6,850 bases of DNA from Desulfobacterales bacterium. GTDB lineage: Bacteria; Desulfobacterota; Desulfobacteria; Desulfobacterales; C00003106. Every line of letters starts with the position of its first letter. The stretch's first letter is position 1. This document shows positions 5,567-6,850 of the stretch, one piece after another. The stretch is taken from the NCBI GenBank assembly GCA_030672555.1, contig DAOVGD010000037.1, positions 1 to 6,850 on the forward strand, read 5' to 3'. Position numbers and translations under genes: made by a program. A model generated the notes under the pieces. That model was not told where the DNA came from, searched no databases, and was given only the letters and a program-made list of their open reading frames with translations.

Positions 5567-6850
5567 ACATCCATGACATTTGTCCTTGTAGGGCCTGTTA
5601 TGAGGAGTTCGCCTGTCTTTTTGAAGAAGGTGTATGAATCGTTATATTTCAGAAAGTCTTCCGGTCTTACCCCTTTTTTCACGGCATTTCGGTAGGTCAG
5701 ACCGTTCACTGTCGCGCCCGCGGCATCTGTGGGGCCGTCTGTGCCATCTGTGCCGGCGGAAAGAAAAACGGTCTTGCTTAGTCCCTGTATCGCAATAGAA
5801 CAGGCCAGAGCGAGTTCTGTATTTCTTCCGCCCAATCCTTTTCCCCTAACGGTCACTGTAGGTTCACCCCCGCCAAGTATGCAGACAGGCGGAGAATGTG
5901 GATAATGCGATTCGGCAATTTCTTGTGCTATTGCAGCGTAAAATTTGGCAAGATCCTGAGCTTCGCCTTGCAAACGTGATGACAAGACGAGGGACGTAAA
6001 TCCCATCTTCTTTGCCTCAGCCTCAGCCGCTTTCAGGGCTATCAGATTGCTTCCAATAACAAGATTGTCCACTTTGCGGAAGTAAGAATTCCCAGGCTTA
6101 GGGGTCTCTTCCATCTTTTTCTTAAGACCTGATTGCAGGTGTTTGATAATACTTTGGGGGGCCTTATCATTAAGGTCATATTTTTCCAGGACATCCCATG
6201 CATCCTGGAAGGAGGAGGAATCAGCGACAAAAGGCCCTGACCCTATAATGTCCAGGTTGTCTCCGATAACATCTGAAAGGATCAGATTGATCACTGTTGC
6301 AGGATATGCAAATTTTGCCAGGTTCCCGCCCTTTGTCATGGAGATATGTTTACGTACACCATTAATCTCATGGATAGTGGCCCCGGACCTGAGTAAAAGA
6401 CCGGTTAGCTCTTGTTTTTCGGACAATGTGATAGGCGAAATGGGGAGCGGTAAAAGCGCCGAACATCCTCCTGAGGTGAGACATACGACGAGGTCGTCAC
6501 CCCGGCACTCTTTTAGAAGTCCAACAATTGCTTTTGATCCGTCGAGTCCAGCTTCATCGGGTACGGGATGTCCGGCCTCAACGGCCTTTATGTATCTGAG
6601 TTTCCCGGAATGACCATACTTGGTGATGACAATACCTCGGTTAATTCTTTTCTTCAGAATCTCTTCACAGGCACGAGCCATCGGCACTGCTGCCTTCCCG
6701 GCCCCCACGATAAAGATCCTTTTGAACTTATGCACGTCGTATTTCCGTATGCCTCTGAGTGTAAGGATACTTCCTTTAAGGGAAAAATGGTTGAGAACAG
6801 CCTTGTAAGGGTCTACAGCAGAAAGGGCTGCCCGAAAGATCGTTTTGGCC
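5545..6850 (-). CDS. MOFRL-family glycerate 2-kinase, partial (N-terminus beyond right edge)
   Basis: Cytoplasmic kinase of the DUF4147/MOFRL type that phosphorylates D-glycerate with ATP, in most characterised members giving 2-phosphoglycerate. It feeds serine, glyoxylate or sugar-acid breakdown into lower glycolysis. Older annotations call it hydroxypyruvate reductase (TtuD), a misleading name. 434 residues are visible. Counting from 6849: AALSAVDPYKAVL (7-19), FIVGAGKAAVPMA (46-58), LTSGGCSALLPLP (124-136), INGVRKH (162-168), LSDVIGD (191-197), GSGP (203-206), then the MOFRL domain with GGGEPTVTVRGKGLGGRN (326-343), AGTDGTDGPTDAAG (365-378) and TNVMD (423-427). The frame stays open and family-like to the edge; the GTG at 6735 falls inside conserved sequence (RGIRKYD-VHKFKRIFIVGAGK) and is not the start. 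Family length (420-450) suggests only about 5-15 residues are missing. The glycine-rich motif is SGGCS where many relatives have SGGGS. It is convergent with recD2, overlapping by 22 nt. Product position (2- versus 3-phosphoglycerate) is inferred. Confidence 0.92.
   Translation of the reverse strand, partial: AKTIFRAALSAVDPYKAVLNHFSLKGSILTLRGIRKYDVHKFKRIFIVGAGKAAVPMARACEEILKKRINRGIVITKYGHSGKLRYIKAVEAGHPVPDEAGLDGSKAIVGLLKECRGDDLVVCLTSGGCSALLPLPISPITLSEKQELTGLLLRSGATIHEINGVRKHISMTKGGNLAKFAYPATVINLILSDVIGDNLDIIGSGPFVADSSSFQDAWDVLEKYDLNDKAPQSIIKHLQSGLKKKMEETPKPGNSYFRKVDNLVIGSNLIALKAAEAEAKKMGFTSLVLSSRLQGEAQDLAKFYAAIAQEIAESHYPHSPPVCILGGGEPTVTVRGKGLGGRNTELALACSIAIQGLSKTVFLSAGTDGTDGPTDAAGATVNGLTYRNAVKKGVRPEDFLKYNDSYTFFKKTGELLITGPTRTNVMDVHILLVE
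5546..5561. other. Small hairpin in the overlap of recD2 and the glycerate kinase gene
   Basis: TACTCC (5546-5551) pairs perfectly with GGAGTA (5556-5561) around an ACAA loop. It lies within the shared 22-nt end, between the two stop codons (TAA of the kinase at 5547-5545, TGA of recD2 at 5564-5566). It could weakly aid bidirectional termination. Without a T-run on either side and with only 6 bp, it may equally be chance within coding sequence. Confidence 0.2.

Noticed and set aside
6143..6613. Plus-strand open frame of 156 codons inside the glycerate kinase gene
   Set aside because: It lies wholly opposite conserved kinase sequence and shows no family features, and no convincing ribosome site.
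1..6850. CRISPR array, insertion sequence, tRNA, rRNA or phage genes
   Set aside because: I saw no spaced direct repeats, transposase or integrase motifs, or RNA gene signatures; nearly all the sequence is taken up by five conserved genes.

Overview
The window looks like ordinary chromosome from a Gram-negative bacterium. Two of the five genes build the lipopolysaccharide (LPS) inner core, so the cell should have an LPS outer membrane. The gene mix (waaG-waaP core genes, a GpgS-like glycosyltransferase, a long RecD2 helicase and a MOFRL-type glycerate kinase) and the moderate G+C content would fit a Desulfobacterota (deltaproteobacterial) or similar environmental lineage. That placement is inference; no rRNA or other marker gene is present.

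Layout. Positions 3065 down to 1 (minus strand) hold a compact three-gene operon: a GT-A glycosyltransferase of the glucosyl-3-phosphoglycerate synthase type (1710-3065), then after 16 nt a WaaG-like GT4 glycosyltransferase (542-1693), then, overlapping by 17 nt, a WaaP-like LPS core heptose kinase that runs off the left edge (1-558). The waaG-then-waaP order matches the enterobacterial core operon. Positions 3066-3349 are a 284-nt divergent intergenic region with a 62-nt compound palindrome (3101-3162), a good sigma70-like promoter for the plus-strand gene and a weaker candidate promoter for the minus-strand operon. Positions 3356-5566 (plus) hold recD2, complete and with all helicase motifs intact. 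Positions 5545-6850 (minus) hold a MOFRL-family glycerate kinase convergent with recD2. The two genes overlap by 22 nt at their 3' ends. The kinase reading frame stays open to the right edge, so its true start lies outside the window.

How the genes work together. WaaG and WaaP act in sequence on the inner core at the cytoplasmic face of the inner membrane. The first gene of the operon may add another core sugar, or may make a glycerate-linked glucoside; the sequence does not settle which. RecD2 (DNA repair) and glycerate kinase (central carbon metabolism) are unrelated neighbours on their own transcripts. No mobile element, CRISPR array, tRNA, rRNA or clearly novel system was found. The points most worth a second look are the GpgS-like enzyme inside an LPS-core operon, the compound palindrome, and the overlapping convergent gene ends.
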